This document shows positions 43,863 through 52,059 of a stretch of DNA of 64,000 nt, piece after piece. The position numbers and the translations under genes were made by a program. The DNA is from JAFDZV01 sp035549015 (GTDB lineage Bacteria; Bacteroidota; Ignavibacteria; OLB7). Location: NCBI GenBank assembly GCA_035549015.1, contig DASZRW010000053.1, positions 1 through 64,000 of the forward strand, in the 5' to 3' direction. The notes under the pieces were generated by a model. The model was not told the origin of the DNA. It saw nothing but the letters and a program-made list of their open reading frames with translations, and ran no database searches. Every line of letters begins with the position of its first letter. Position 1 is the stretch's first letter.

Positions 43863-46304
43863 ATGCCTGCGACAACATCATATACGCGTGACTTTGGTAC
43901 CATTACCATGAGCGACGTCGCGTCCGTGGGCGGAAAGAATGCCTCGCTCGGCGAGCTGTTCAACGCGCTTTCATCGGCCGGCGTCGGGACGATGGATGGA
44001 TTCGCTTCCACATCGGACGCGTATCGGCGTCTGCTTGCCGAGAGCGATCTCGAGCTGCGCCTTCGCGCGATCCTCAACGGCCTCGACACATCCAACCTTG
44101 CGGATCTCGAGATCCGCGGACTCGCAGCCCGGAAGGCGGTGCTGGAGACGCCGCTTCCGGCCGATGTCTCCGCCGCGATTCTCGATGCGTACGACCGCCT
44201 GGTGCAGCGTCTCGGCCGCGAGCCGGACCTGGCCGTTCGATCCTCCGCAACGGCGGAGGACCTGCCCGGTGCGTCCTTTGCCGGGCAGCACGAGACGTTC
44301 CTGAATGTTCGCGGCCGCGACGCGCTGCTGCGCGCGGTGCACGAGTGCTATGCCTCGCTCTTCACCGATCGGGCCATCAGCTATCGCGCCGAGCATGGGT
44401 TCGACCATCTGGCCGTGGCCCTCTCGGTGGGCGTGCAGCCGATGGTCCGTTCCGATCTCGCCTCAGCCGGGGTGATCTTCACGCTCGATCCCGAGTCCGG
44501 CTTCCGCAATGTCGTGGTGGTGAGCGGTTCGTGGGGCCTGGGAGAGATGGTGGTGCAGGGAAGTGTGACTCCGGACGAGTGGGTGGTGTTCAAGCCGACG
44601 CTGGAGAATGCGCGGCCCATCGTTGGGCGTCGCTGCGGAACCAAGGAGGCGCGCATGGGGTATGCGCCCGACGCGTCCGGCACGGTTGTTACGCCGACCA
44701 CGGAGGAGGAGCGCCGCACGTTCTCGCTGGGGGATGACGATGTGCTTACCCTTGCACGGTGGGCATGCCGTATCGAGGAACATTATTCAACGCTTGCCGG
44801 CCATCCGCAGCCGATGGATATCGAGTGGGCCAGGGACGGCGAGAGCGGCAGGCTGTACATCATCCAGGCCCGGCCGGAGACGGTGCACTCCGCCCGATCC
44901 ACTGCGGCCGTTGTGGAGACCTTCCGTCTTGCCGCCGCGCCGCCCAGTCCGCTGGTCACGGGCCAGGCGGTGGGGGAGAAGATCGCGAGCGGGCCGGCGC
45001 GCGTGATCCATGATGCGCGCGATCTTGCGCGGGTCTGCAAGGGGGATGTGATCGTTGCGCGGATCACCGATCCGGACTGGGAGCCGGTGATGAAGCGTGC
45101 GGCCGCAATCGTTACCGACGAGGGAGGCCGCACTGCACACGCCGCCATCGTATCGCGCGAACTCGGCCTCCCCTGCATCGTCGGAACGGGGAATGCAACT
45201 GCCACGGTAACCGACGGAGCGATGGTGACGGTATCGTGCGCCGAGGGAACCGAGGGGCATCTCTATCCCGGTGAGGTGCCGTTCACCGTCGAGCATCTCG
45301 ATGCATCGGCGCTGCCGCACACGCAGACGGACGTGATGCTCAACGTTGGCGACCCCGCAAAGGCGTTCACGTATGCGGCGCTTCCCAGCGACGGCGTGGG
45401 GCTCGCGCGGATGGAGTTCATCATTGCCAACCAGATCGGCATTCACCCGATGGCGCTTGTGCGCTACCCCAACCTTCCTGACCGCGACGCCGTGGCGGAG
45501 ATCGCCCGGCGAATCGGCAGCGAGGCGCCGGCGGAATATTTCATCGCCCGGCTCTCCGAGGGGATCGGCCGCATCGCCGCGGCGTTCCACCCGAAGCCGG
45601 TGATTGTGCGGATGAGCGACTTCAAGACGAATGAGTACGCGCGGCTGCTGGGTGGCGCGGAGTTCGAACCGGCGGAGGAAAATCCGATGCTCGGCTTCCG
45701 CGGTGCCTCGCGGTACTACGATCCACGCTATGCGGAGGGCTTCGCACTGGAGTGCGAGGCGATCGCGCGCGTACGCAGTGTGATGGGGCTGTACAATGTG
45801 AAGGTGATGATTCCCTTCTGCCGCACGGTGGCCGAGGCGAAGCGCGTGGTTGCGGAGATGACGGCGCGCGGCCTGCGCCAGGGGGAGAGCGGGCTGCAGA
45901 TCTATGCGATGTGCGAGCTCCCCTCGAACGTGATGGACGCGGAGGCATTCCTTGGAGTGTTCGACGGGTACTCGATCGGCTCCAACGATCTCACCCAGCT
46001 CGTGCTCGGCATCGATCGCGATTCCGGCACCGTCGCGCACCTGTTCGATGAGCGCGACGACGCCGTGCGTGCGATGATTGCGCAGGCGATCGCCGTTGCC
46101 CGCAGGCTGGGGAAGCCGATCGGCATCTGCGGCCAGGCTCCGTCGGACTACCCGGACTTCGCCGCGTGGCTGGTGGAGCAGGGGATCACCTCCATATCGC
46201 TGAACCCGGATGCGGTTATCAGGACACGACGGATTGTTGCCGATGCCGAAGGCGCGTTGGCGGCGGTGACGGAGGCCAGGGCGCTTCTGAGCGATCGGCA
46301 TTGA
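43863..46304 (+). CDS. ppsA: Phosphoenolpyruvate synthase (pyruvate, water dikinase)
   Basis: 813 residues from the ATG at 43863 (MPATTSYTRDF); an upstream extension lacks family features. It converts pyruvate and ATP to PEP, AMP and phosphate, a gluconeogenic step. The N-terminal ATP-binding domain has SVGGKNASLGEL and VRSSATAEDLPGASFAGQHE. The phosphohistidine is H426 in DEGGRTAHAAIVSRELG. The C-terminal PEP/pyruvate domain has GSNDLTQLVLGIDRDSG and the catalytic C756 in GICGQAPSDYP. Residue numbers agree closely with the E. coli enzyme. Flanked by a terminator upstream; not obviously part of either sugar operon. Confidence 0.95.
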   Translation: MPATTSYTRDFGTITMSDVASVGGKNASLGELFNALSSAGVGTMDGFASTSDAYRRLLAESDLELRLRAILNGLDTSNLADLEIRGLAARKAVLETPLPADVSAAILDAYDRLVQRLGREPDLAVRSSATAEDLPGASFAGQHETFLNVRGRDALLRAVHECYASLFTDRAISYRAEHGFDHLAVALSVGVQPMVRSDLASAGVIFTLDPESGFRNVVVVSGSWGLGEMVVQGSVTPDEWVVFKPTLENARPIVGRRCGTKEARMGYAPDASGTVVTPTTEEERRTFSLGDDDVLTLARWACRIEEHYSTLAGHPQPMDIEWARDGESGRLYIIQARPETVHSARSTAAVVETFRLAAAPPSPLVTGQAVGEKIASGPARVIHDARDLARVCKGDVIVARITDPDWEPVMKRAAAIVTDEGGRTAHAAIVSRELGLPCIVGTGNATATVTDGAMVTVSCAEGTEGHLYPGEVPFTVEHLDASALPHTQTDVMLNVGDPAKAFTYAALPSDGVGLARMEFIIANQIGIHPMALVRYPNLPDRDAVAEIARRIGSEAPAEYFIARLSEGIGRIAAAFHPKPVIVRMSDFKTNEYARLLGGAEFEPAEENPMLGFRGASRYYDPRYAEGFALECEAIARVRSVMGLYNVKVMIPFCRTVAEAKRVVAEMTARGLRQGESGLQIYAMCELPSNVMDAEAFLGVFDGYSIGSNDLTQLVLGIDRDSGTVAHLFDERDDAVRAMIAQAIAVARRLGKPIGICGQAPSDYPDFAAWLVEQGITSISLNPDAVIRTRRIVADAEGALAAVTEARALLSDRH

Positions 46305-46397
46305 TGCGGATCGACGCCCCAACGGAGCCGCGCTCCGGTTGCGCGGCAGATCGAATTGAATAGCGAACGAATCAATACATCATGGAGAGGAATACCG

Positions 46398-47162
46398 ATG
46401 GAACATGAGTTTGAGAACAAGGTTGCGATCGTGACCGGCGCGAGTTCGGGAATCGGGCGTGCGTGCGCGCTTGCATATGCACGCCGCGGGGCGGCCGTTG
46501 TTGTTGCGGATGTGGACGATGAAGGGAGCACCGAAACGGAGCGCATGATCACCGCTGCCGGCGGCCGCGCCGTTCACGTGCACTGCGACGTTGCCGTTGC
46601 GACGGATGTGGAAGCGATGGTGAACAAGGCGATCGAGGCGTATGGGCGTCTGGATTTCGCCTGCAACAATGCCGGCATCGCCGGAACGCCTGCAACGACT
46701 GCGGATTATCCTGAGGCGGTCTGGCGGCGCGTGATCGATGTGAACCTGAACGGCGTGTGGCTCTGCATGAAGTACGAGATCCCGAAGATGCTTGCCTCCG
46801 GCGGCGGATCCATCGTGAACATGGCGTCCATCCTCGGTGAAGTGGGATATGCTACGGCCTCGGCCTATGTGGCGGCGAAGCATGGCGTGATCGGGCTTAC
46901 ACAGTCCGCCGCCATCGAGTATGCAACGAAGGGAATCCGTGTGAATGCGGTCTGCCCGGCGTTCATCTACACGCCGATGCTGGAGGAGGCCGGCATCATC
47001 AAGGGAACCGACATGTACTCCTTCATCGCACAACAGCATCCGATGAAACGCCTCGGCACCGTGGACGAGATCGCCGAGGCAACGATGTGGCTCAGCTCAT
47101 CGGCAGCGTCGTTCGTTACCGGACACGCGCTGCTGGCCGACGGCGGCTACGTGGCGCAGTAA
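46398..47162 (+). CDS. Short-chain dehydrogenase/reductase (classical SDR)
   Basis: 254 residues from the ATG at 46398, with AGAGG 7 bases upstream. Cofactor motif TGASSGIGRA, the structural NNAGIAG, catalytic Ser in VNMASILGEVG and YVAAK with Lys. The Asp at the end of the second strand (VVVADVDDEG) points to NAD rather than NADP. The C-terminal GHALLADGGY is typical. The substrate cannot be told: such enzymes act on many alcohols and ketones. Own terminator directly downstream. Confidence 0.92.
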   Translation: MEHEFENKVAIVTGASSGIGRACALAYARRGAAVVVADVDDEGSTETERMITAAGGRAVHVHCDVAVATDVEAMVNKAIEAYGRLDFACNNAGIAGTPATTADYPEAVWRRVIDVNLNGVWLCMKYEIPKMLASGGGSIVNMASILGEVGYATASAYVAAKHGVIGLTQSAAIEYATKGIRVNAVCPAFIYTPMLEEAGIIKGTDMYSFIAQQHPMKRLGTVDEIAEATMWLSSSAASFVTGHALLADGGYVAQ

Positions 47163-47169
47163 CCGGCGC

Positions 47170-47189
47170 CGGGCGGTGCGCCGCCCGGT
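47170..47189 (+). terminator. Hairpin after the SDR gene
   Basis: CCGGGCGG-TGCG-CCGCCCGG begins 8 bases after the SDR stop codon. Strong stem, but only GTTCGTG follows, so a weak T-run. Confidence 0.6.
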
Positions 47190-47285
47190 GTTCGTGCGAT
47201 CGAAGGAGAATCGAAGAATCGGCCTCTGCTTGCCGGAGGCGCGATGCGGGCATCGCGCCGGTCGGTATCCTGTCGTTCCCCGTAC

Positions 47286-47320
47286 ATGACCGCTGCGTGC
47301 GAATCGCGTGCAGCGGTCAT
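47286..47320. terminator. Hairpin between convergent genes
   Basis: Perfect 11-bp inverted repeat ATGACCGCTGC / GCAGCGGTCAT with a 13-nt loop, between the SDR gene and the convergent arsC. Could end transcription from both sides. Confidence 0.5.
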
Positions 47321-47398
47321 TCCAGCCGGCCGGATCAATCGTTCTTCGTCCGGCAACAGGCAACGGCAGGCCGCGCTGCAGACCGTACCGAAGCCATG

Positions 47399-47824
47399 TT
47401 ACTCTCTGTTCTCCAGCGAAATGAAATGCCGGAGCCGGAGAAGAATTTCGTCGCGTGTCTTTCTGAACGCCGCCAGCCGCTTCTCCTCGCTTCCATCCAC
47501 CGCCGCGGGATCTTCGAAGTCCCAGGCATACCTGTTCGCGCCGGGAAACACCGGGCAGTTCTCGCCTGCCTTGCTGCAGACGGTGATCACATGATCGAAC
47601 TGCCGGCCGGTGTATTCATCGACGGACTTGGACCGATGGCCGGTGATGTCGATGCCGATCTCCGCCATCACGGCGATCGCTTCCGGGCGCACGATGCCCG
47701 GATGCGTTCCCGCGCTGTGGACTTCGAACCGGTCGCCGGCATAATGGCGCAGCAGGCCCTCGGCCATCTGGCTCCGCGCGGAGTTGCCGGTGCAGAGAAT
47801 CAGGACGCGCTTCCTGGTGTTCAT
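47399..47824 (-). CDS. arsC: Thioredoxin-coupled arsenate reductase ArsC (LMW-phosphatase type)
   Basis: 141 residues. It reduces arsenate to arsenite. The P-loop CTGNSARS starts at C11, and the two redox cysteines C83 and C90 lie in VCSKAGENCP, matching the C10/C82/C89 relay of the thioredoxin-linked family. The DP loop is present (WDFEDPAAVDGSE). The start at 47824 overlaps the stop of the aquaporin gene by 4 bases (ATGA), so the two are translationally coupled. Last gene of the minus-strand arsenic operon. Confidence 0.95.
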   Translation of the reverse strand: MNTRKRVLILCTGNSARSQMAEGLLRHYAGDRFEVHSAGTHPGIVRPEAIAVMAEIGIDITGHRSKSVDEYTGRQFDHVITVCSKAGENCPVFPGANRYAWDFEDPAAVDGSEEKRLAAFRKTRDEILLRLRHFISLENRE

Positions 47825-48570
47825 GATTCGGGGCTGTTTGAATGATGAGAGGATTCCGCGGCTCGCGGAACAAGCCGGTGGAAGATTGCTGCGGCTGCGC
47901 ATGCTCCCAGCACCTGTGCGGCGATGAAGCCGGGTGCATCTGCGGGGCGGATGCCGGCGAAGGTATCGCTGAAGGCGCGCGCGATCGTGACCGCCGGGTT
48001 GGCGAACGATGTTGATGCGGTGAACCAGTAGGCCGCGGTGATGTAGGCGCCCACGGCGAACGGGGCCGCGGCCGGCCTTCTGCGCGAGACGGAGATCACC
48101 ACGGCCACCAGCCCGAATGTTGCAACGAACTCGCTGAAGAGCTGTGCCATGCCGGACCGCTCATGATGCGATGCGAAGAGTGCCGGGAGGCCGAACATGG
48201 CGTGGGCTGCAACAACGCCCGCAATGCCGCCGGCAATCTGTGCCGCAACGTAGAGCGGCACCGTTCGCCATCGCGCCGCGCCCGTGAGTGCGGCAGCGAG
48301 CGTCACTGCCGGGTTGAAGTGGGCGCCGGAGATGGGCCCGAACGTGATGATCAGGGCCACCAGTCCGGCACCCGTTGCGAGCGTGTTTGCCAGGAGCGCT
48401 ATCGCCACGTTGCCGCCGGCGAGGTTCTCCGCCATGATGCCGGACCCCACAACCGTGGCCAGGAGCATCGCCGTGCCGATGAACTCCGAGACGAACTGCC
48501 GTGCGGTGCCCGGGCCTTCCGGTTGGCCGGAGGCCGATGAGCCTGAATCAGTAGTCCTGGTCACTGCCAT
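47821..48570 (-). CDS. aqpS: Aquaporin-family channel in an arsenic operon (AqpS-like)
   Basis: 249 residues from the ATG at 48570. Six membrane helices and the two half-helix signatures of the MIP family: GAHFNPAVTLA and SFANPAVTIAR. The N-terminal 25 residues are hydrophilic. In some rhizobia AqpS replaces an ArsB/Acr3 pump and lets arsenite made by ArsC leave down its gradient. The gene order here (arsI-aqpS-arsC opposite arsR) fits that model, and no ArsB or Acr3 is in the window. The name is by context and similarity. Confidence 0.85.
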   Translation of the reverse strand: MAVTRTTDSGSSASGQPEGPGTARQFVSEFIGTAMLLATVVGSGIMAENLAGGNVAIALLANTLATGAGLVALIITFGPISGAHFNPAVTLAAALTGAARWRTVPLYVAAQIAGGIAGVVAAHAMFGLPALFASHHERSGMAQLFSEFVATFGLVAVVISVSRRRPAAAPFAVGAYITAAYWFTASTSFANPAVTIARAFSDTFAGIRPADAPGFIAAQVLGACAAAAIFHRLVPRAAESSHHSNSPES

Positions 48571-48646
48571 CCGTTCATCCGGTAATGTCGAGAGAAGAGC
48601 GTGTCTTTCGATAAGCCGGCAACGCTCCGGCCCGCCGCCGATCTCC

Positions 48647-49222
48647 TCAGCAGCAGCCGGGGGCGCAGCATGCCTCCCCGCTCGGAGCGGTCTCGGTTTC
48701 CGCAAGGACTGGAACAGCAATGGCTGGAGCGGCCGCAGGCGCAGCGACGTCCGTTGCGGCTCCGGCAAGGTGCGTGTTGGCGTTCGCGTCGGAGCTGCCG
48801 CAGCATGCATCGTAGCCTGCTCCTTCGGGGAGATTATCCTTCAGCACCGTGAATACCTCCCACTCGTTGCCGTCCGGGTCGCACACCCAGGCCTTGTTCT
48901 GCACGGCGTAGCAGCAGGTTGTCGCCATTTCGTCGCGCGGAGAAAGCCCGCGCCCGGCCCACAGGTCGCGCAGCGCAAGCACCTCGCCGGTGGATTCCAC
49001 CTGGATTCCCATGTGCGAGAGTGCGCCCGGCCCATCCACACGGTTCTCGTTCAATGTGAAGTTGAGCGGTGGGTTGTCCAGATCGAACTTTGCGTATCCG
49101 GTGCGGACCTTCACCGGTTCGGTTGCGAACATCGCGCGGTAGAACGCAAGGCTCTCCTCCACGTTGCGGACGTTCAATGCCACATGCGCCTTCAGTGTCG
49201 GGATCGAATGCAATGCCGTCAT
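48647..49222 (-). CDS. arsI: ArsI/CadI-type dioxygenase, C-As lyase, with Cys-rich tail
   Basis: 191 residues from the ATG at 49222, set by AAGGAGA about 6 bases upstream; an ATG at 49243 overlaps that site. It is a vicinal-oxygen-chelate protein. Putative Fe ligands are H13 (KAHVALNV), H70 (LSHMGIQV) and E120 (GNEWEVF). The adjacent C103-C104 (TTCCYAVQNK) match the trivalent-arsenical site of ArsI, which cleaves the C-As bond of methylarsenite. The C-terminal 65 residues are Ala-rich and carry Cys clusters (ACCGSS, CCAPGCC). A cadmium-induced CadI role is the alternative. Confidence 0.87.
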   Translation of the reverse strand: MTALHSIPTLKAHVALNVRNVEESLAFYRAMFATEPVKVRTGYAKFDLDNPPLNFTLNENRVDGPGALSHMGIQVESTGEVLALRDLWAGRGLSPRDEMATTCCYAVQNKAWVCDPDGNEWEVFTVLKDNLPEGAGYDACCGSSDANANTHLAGAATDVAAPAAAPAIAVPVLAETETAPSGEACCAPGCC

Positions 49223-49258
49223 CGTTCTCTCCTTGGGTTTCATTCGAACGTTTTACAT

Positions 49259-49274
49259 ATTCGCCCAGGCGAAT
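49259..49274 (-). promoter_or_regulatory. Candidate operator just downstream of the ars promoter
   Basis: Perfect palindrome ATTCGCC-CA-GGCGAAT lies between the putative -7 box of the arsI operon and its start codon, over or just past the expected transcription start. Confidence 0.5.
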
Positions 49275-49279
49275 GTGAT

Positions 49280-49311
49280 GCAAAGATAGGATGCGTGTTC
49301 ACATATGCAAA
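49280..49311 (-). promoter_or_regulatory. Promoter of the arsI-aqpS-arsC operon
   Basis: On the minus strand TTTG (plus 49308-49311) is followed after 19 bases by TATCTTTGC (plus 49280-49288). This fits the Bacteroidota TTTG-N19/20-TAnnTTTG promoter very well. It gives a leader of about 50 bases before arsI. Confidence 0.7.
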
Positions 49312-49318
49312 AGCATAT
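49303..49318. promoter_or_regulatory. Probable ArsR operator
   Basis: ATATGC-AAAA-GCATAT, within a longer imperfect inverted repeat (TTCACATATGC / GCATATATGTGAA). It covers the -33 element of the arsI operon and lies 29 bases before the arsR start, so one bound ArsR dimer could repress both directions. Confidence 0.65.
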
Positions 49319-49347
49319 ATGTGAAGCTCTACATTTTCTCCCTCTTC

Positions 49348-49761
49348 ATGAGCAAGGCAACGGCAACGTTCTCGATAGAACTCTTCTTCCGTGCGCTCGC
49401 CGATCGGACGCGGCTTCGGCTGCTGAACCTGATGAGCGATGGGGAGATCTGCGTCTGCTTCTTCACCGAGATACTGGACGAAAGCCAGCCGAAGGTATCC
49501 CGGCATCTCGCATATCTCAGGCGGGCGGGCATTGTGGCGGCGCGGCGCGAGGGGAAGTGGATGCATTACCGCATCCGGGAGCCCGCTGAGGAACGCGCCC
49601 GTGCCCTGCTCCGCGCCACGGTGGACTCCCTCCGCAACGATCCTGCGATGCAGCGCGATCGCCAGAAGCTTTCCCGCCTCTGCTGCTCACCGCGGCTTCC
49701 CGCAAGCCTGAACGGTGCCCCGGTTCCCGTGCTGAACGGCCCGGCCTCCACAACGTGCTGA
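49348..49761 (+). CDS. arsR: ArsR/SmtB-family arsenic-responsive repressor
   Basis: 137 residues from the ATG at 49348 (MSKATATFSIELFFRALAD); a longer frame back to 49291 runs through the operator. Winged-helix repressor. The metalloid site is GEICVCFF (C35, C37), close to the ELCVCDL of typical As(III)-sensing ArsR but without the third Cys; CC at the C-terminal end (LSRLCCSPR) could supply another thiol. The recognition helix is SQPKVSRHLAYLRRAG. TACATTTTC, 10 bases before the ATG, may be its -7 box. Divergent from the arsI operon it presumably controls. Confidence 0.92.
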   Translation: MSKATATFSIELFFRALADRTRLRLLNLMSDGEICVCFFTEILDESQPKVSRHLAYLRRAGIVAARREGKWMHYRIREPAEERARALLRATVDSLRNDPAMQRDRQKLSRLCCSPRLPASLNGAPVPVLNGPASTTC

Positions 49762-49847
49762 GGCGATCCCACCACGGCCGCGGAATGGCTATCTTGCATT
49801 CCGCCCGTGCGACGCACGGCGAATCCAACCTTCGGAACCATTCGTTC

Positions 49848-50984
49848 ATGTCCTTCTCGATTCCGCAGACAAACCCGGGCGCCAACTATCGAGCACATCG
49901 GAGCCGGATCGATGCCGCCGTGTTGCGCGCGATGGAAGGGGGCTGGTACATCCTCGGCGAGCAGGCCGGTACGTTCGAACGCGAGTTCGCCTCCTGGCTG
50001 GGGGTTGAGCACGCGGTGGGCGTGGGCAGCGGCACCGATGCGCTGGAGATCGCGCTGCGTGCATGCGGCGTGGCGCCGGGCGAGGGCGTCGTCACCGTCT
50101 CCCACACGGCCGTTGCAACCGTTGCCGCCATCGAGCGCGCCGGCGCCGTTCCGCTTCTTGCGGACATCGATCCGTTACGCTATACCCTGAACCCTGCCTC
50201 TGCCGAGGAGGTAATCGCCGGGGCGAAGGAGCACGGGATTCGTGTGAGCGCCATCGTTCCGGTGCATCTGTACGGCCAGATGGCGGACATGCCTGCGCTG
50301 ATGGAGCTGGCCGGCCGCTACGGCCTGCAGGTGGTGGAGGATTGCGCGCAGGCCCACGGCGCCACGCTGGACGGGCGCATGGCCGGAACGTGGGGAGATG
50401 CCGCGGCGTTCAGCTTCTATCCAACGAAGAACCTTGGGGCACTCGGCGACGGCGGGGCGGTTGCCACACGCAATGCCGCCGTGCTGGAGAGCGTGCGCCT
50501 GCTTCGCGAGTACGGCTGGCGCGAACGCTATGTGAGCAGCGTGCCCGGAATGAACTCCCGCCTGGATGAGCTGCAGGCAGCGATTCTGCGCGTGAAGCTT
50601 CCGCATCTGCATGAGGAGAACGCCCGCCGGCGCGCCATCGCGGATCTCTACAACGGGCGGCTTACCGGTTCGGCGATCGACCAACCCGCGCGTGCCGAGG
50701 GGGCCGAGCATGTCTATCATCAGTACGTGGTTCGCACGCCGCGTCGCGATGAGTTCCGCGAGACTCTGCGCTCCGCGGGCGTGGGGACGCTTGTTCACTA
50801 TCCGGTGCCCGTTCACCTGCAGCCCGCCTATCGCGATCGCCTGGCTCTCTACTCCTCGATGGAGGCAACGGAACGCGCGGCGCGCGAGGTGGTGAGCCTT
50901 CCGATGTTTCCGGAGTTGAGCAACGAGGAGGCGGAGTACGTGGCGCAATCCGTTCGTGCCGCCGCACGACCCGGCATATCGTAA
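49848..50984 (+). CDS. DegT/DnrJ/EryC1/StrS-family sugar aminotransferase (third)
   Basis: 378 residues from the ATG at 49848. PLP lysine K194 in FYPTKNLGALGDGGA; GSGTDALEIALRACG, PVHLYGQMADM and VEDCAQAHGA are conserved. It opens a second sugar segment and is more like the 24194 protein in its motifs than like the first DegT gene. Probable product is an amino sugar nucleotide. It starts 86 bases after arsR on the same strand; whether it is read from the arsR promoter is unknown. Confidence 0.9.
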   Translation: MSFSIPQTNPGANYRAHRSRIDAAVLRAMEGGWYILGEQAGTFEREFASWLGVEHAVGVGSGTDALEIALRACGVAPGEGVVTVSHTAVATVAAIERAGAVPLLADIDPLRYTLNPASAEEVIAGAKEHGIRVSAIVPVHLYGQMADMPALMELAGRYGLQVVEDCAQAHGATLDGRMAGTWGDAAAFSFYPTKNLGALGDGGAVATRNAAVLESVRLLREYGWRERYVSSVPGMNSRLDELQAAILRVKLPHLHEENARRRAIADLYNGRLTGSAIDQPARAEGAEHVYHQYVVRTPRRDEFRETLRSAGVGTLVHYPVPVHLQPAYRDRLALYSSMEATERAAREVVSLPMFPELSNEEAEYVAQSVRAAARPGIS

Positions 50985-51009
50985 CGCGAGGTTCGGGGCC
51001 GCATCACTG

Positions 51010-52035
51010 GTGTACACGTTCTGCACATACTTCGATGTAAACTACCTGCTGCGCGGGCTTGCGCTGCATGCGTCGCTCCGCCGGCACGCCGCGCCGTTCA
51101 GGCTGTACGTGCTCTGCCTGGATGATGCCGCCTTCACCGCGTTGAGCGGCCTTGCCCTTCCGGAGATCGTGCCGGTTCCGCTTGCGGAACTGGAGGCCGC
51201 GGACCCGGAGCTCGCTGCTACGAAGGCCTCCCGCAGCATCGTGGAGTACTACTTCACCTGCACCGCGGCCTTCATTCGCCATCTGCTTGCACGGCATCCG
51301 GAACTGGAGCAGATCACCTACCTCGATGCCGATCTCTACTTCTACGGCTCGCCGGCTCCGATCTACGGCGAACTGGGGAACGGCAGCGTGATGATCGTGG
51401 AGCACCGCTTCCCCGAACATCTCCGGCACCTCGAGGTCTTCGGGAAATACAACGTCGGCCTCCTTGTCTTCCGCAACAACGCCGAAGGGCATGCATGCCT
51501 GGAGTGGTGGCGCGAGCGCTGCATCGAGTGGTGCCATGACCGGCTGGAGGATGGCCGGTTCGGCGACCAGAAGTATCTGGATGACTGGACCACGCGCTTC
51601 AACGGCGTTGTCGTGCTCCGGCACAAGGGGGCGAACCTTGCGCCGTGGAATCTTGCAGGCTACACCATCTCGGTGCGTGACGGACGCGTGATGGTTGATG
51701 ACGTGCCCCTCATCTTCTATCACTTTCACAAGCTGAAGGCGATCGGTTCGTCGACGTACGATGCCGGTTTGAGCGACCGCAGGGCCCGCATGAGCGGAGC
51801 GGTGCGCAGTGGCATCTATGCGCCGTACGTTCGCGAGCTGCGCTTGTTGATGCGCACCGTGGGTGTGGGAAATCTGGGAAGCGTGCGCCGCGCTCATCGC
51901 GGCGGGCTGCTGCAGCGGATCAGGCAGATGCTGGACACCCGCGTGCTGATTGCCGTTGGGGCCGCCGTCGTGCTCGTGGATCTCTGGCCGGTGGCTCGCG
52001 GCATTCGCGGCATCAGGCGCCTCTGGAAGCGATGA
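51010..52035 (+). CDS. Glycosyltransferase, GT-A fold (GT8-like nucleotide-sugar transferase)
   Basis: About 341 residues from a GTG at 51010 (VYTFCTYFDVNYLLRGLALHASL), where homologs begin; a GTG at 50956 would overlap the aminotransferase gene by 29 bases. The metal-binding DxD is in ITYLDADLYFYGSP. Also seen: KYNVGLLVFRNN, WWRERCIEWCHDRLEDGRFGDQKYLDDW, and IFYHFHKLK near the end. A C-terminal hydrophobic stretch (LIAVGAAVVLVDLWPV) could anchor it in the membrane. Donor and acceptor unknown. Confidence 0.83.
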   Translation: MYTFCTYFDVNYLLRGLALHASLRRHAAPFRLYVLCLDDAAFTALSGLALPEIVPVPLAELEAADPELAATKASRSIVEYYFTCTAAFIRHLLARHPELEQITYLDADLYFYGSPAPIYGELGNGSVMIVEHRFPEHLRHLEVFGKYNVGLLVFRNNAEGHACLEWWRERCIEWCHDRLEDGRFGDQKYLDDWTTRFNGVVVLRHKGANLAPWNLAGYTISVRDGRVMVDDVPLIFYHFHKLKAIGSSTYDAGLSDRRARMSGAVRSGIYAPYVRELRLLMRTVGVGNLGSVRRAHRGGLLQRIRQMLDTRVLIAVGAAVVLVDLWPVARGIRGIRRLWKR

Positions 52036-52059
52036 CGCCGCGGTGAGATATCTTCATAC

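Noticed and set aside
48284..49324. Plus-strand frame of about 346 codons opposite aqpS and arsI
   Set aside because: Antisense to two genes with clear family motifs and crosses their promoter; no domain.
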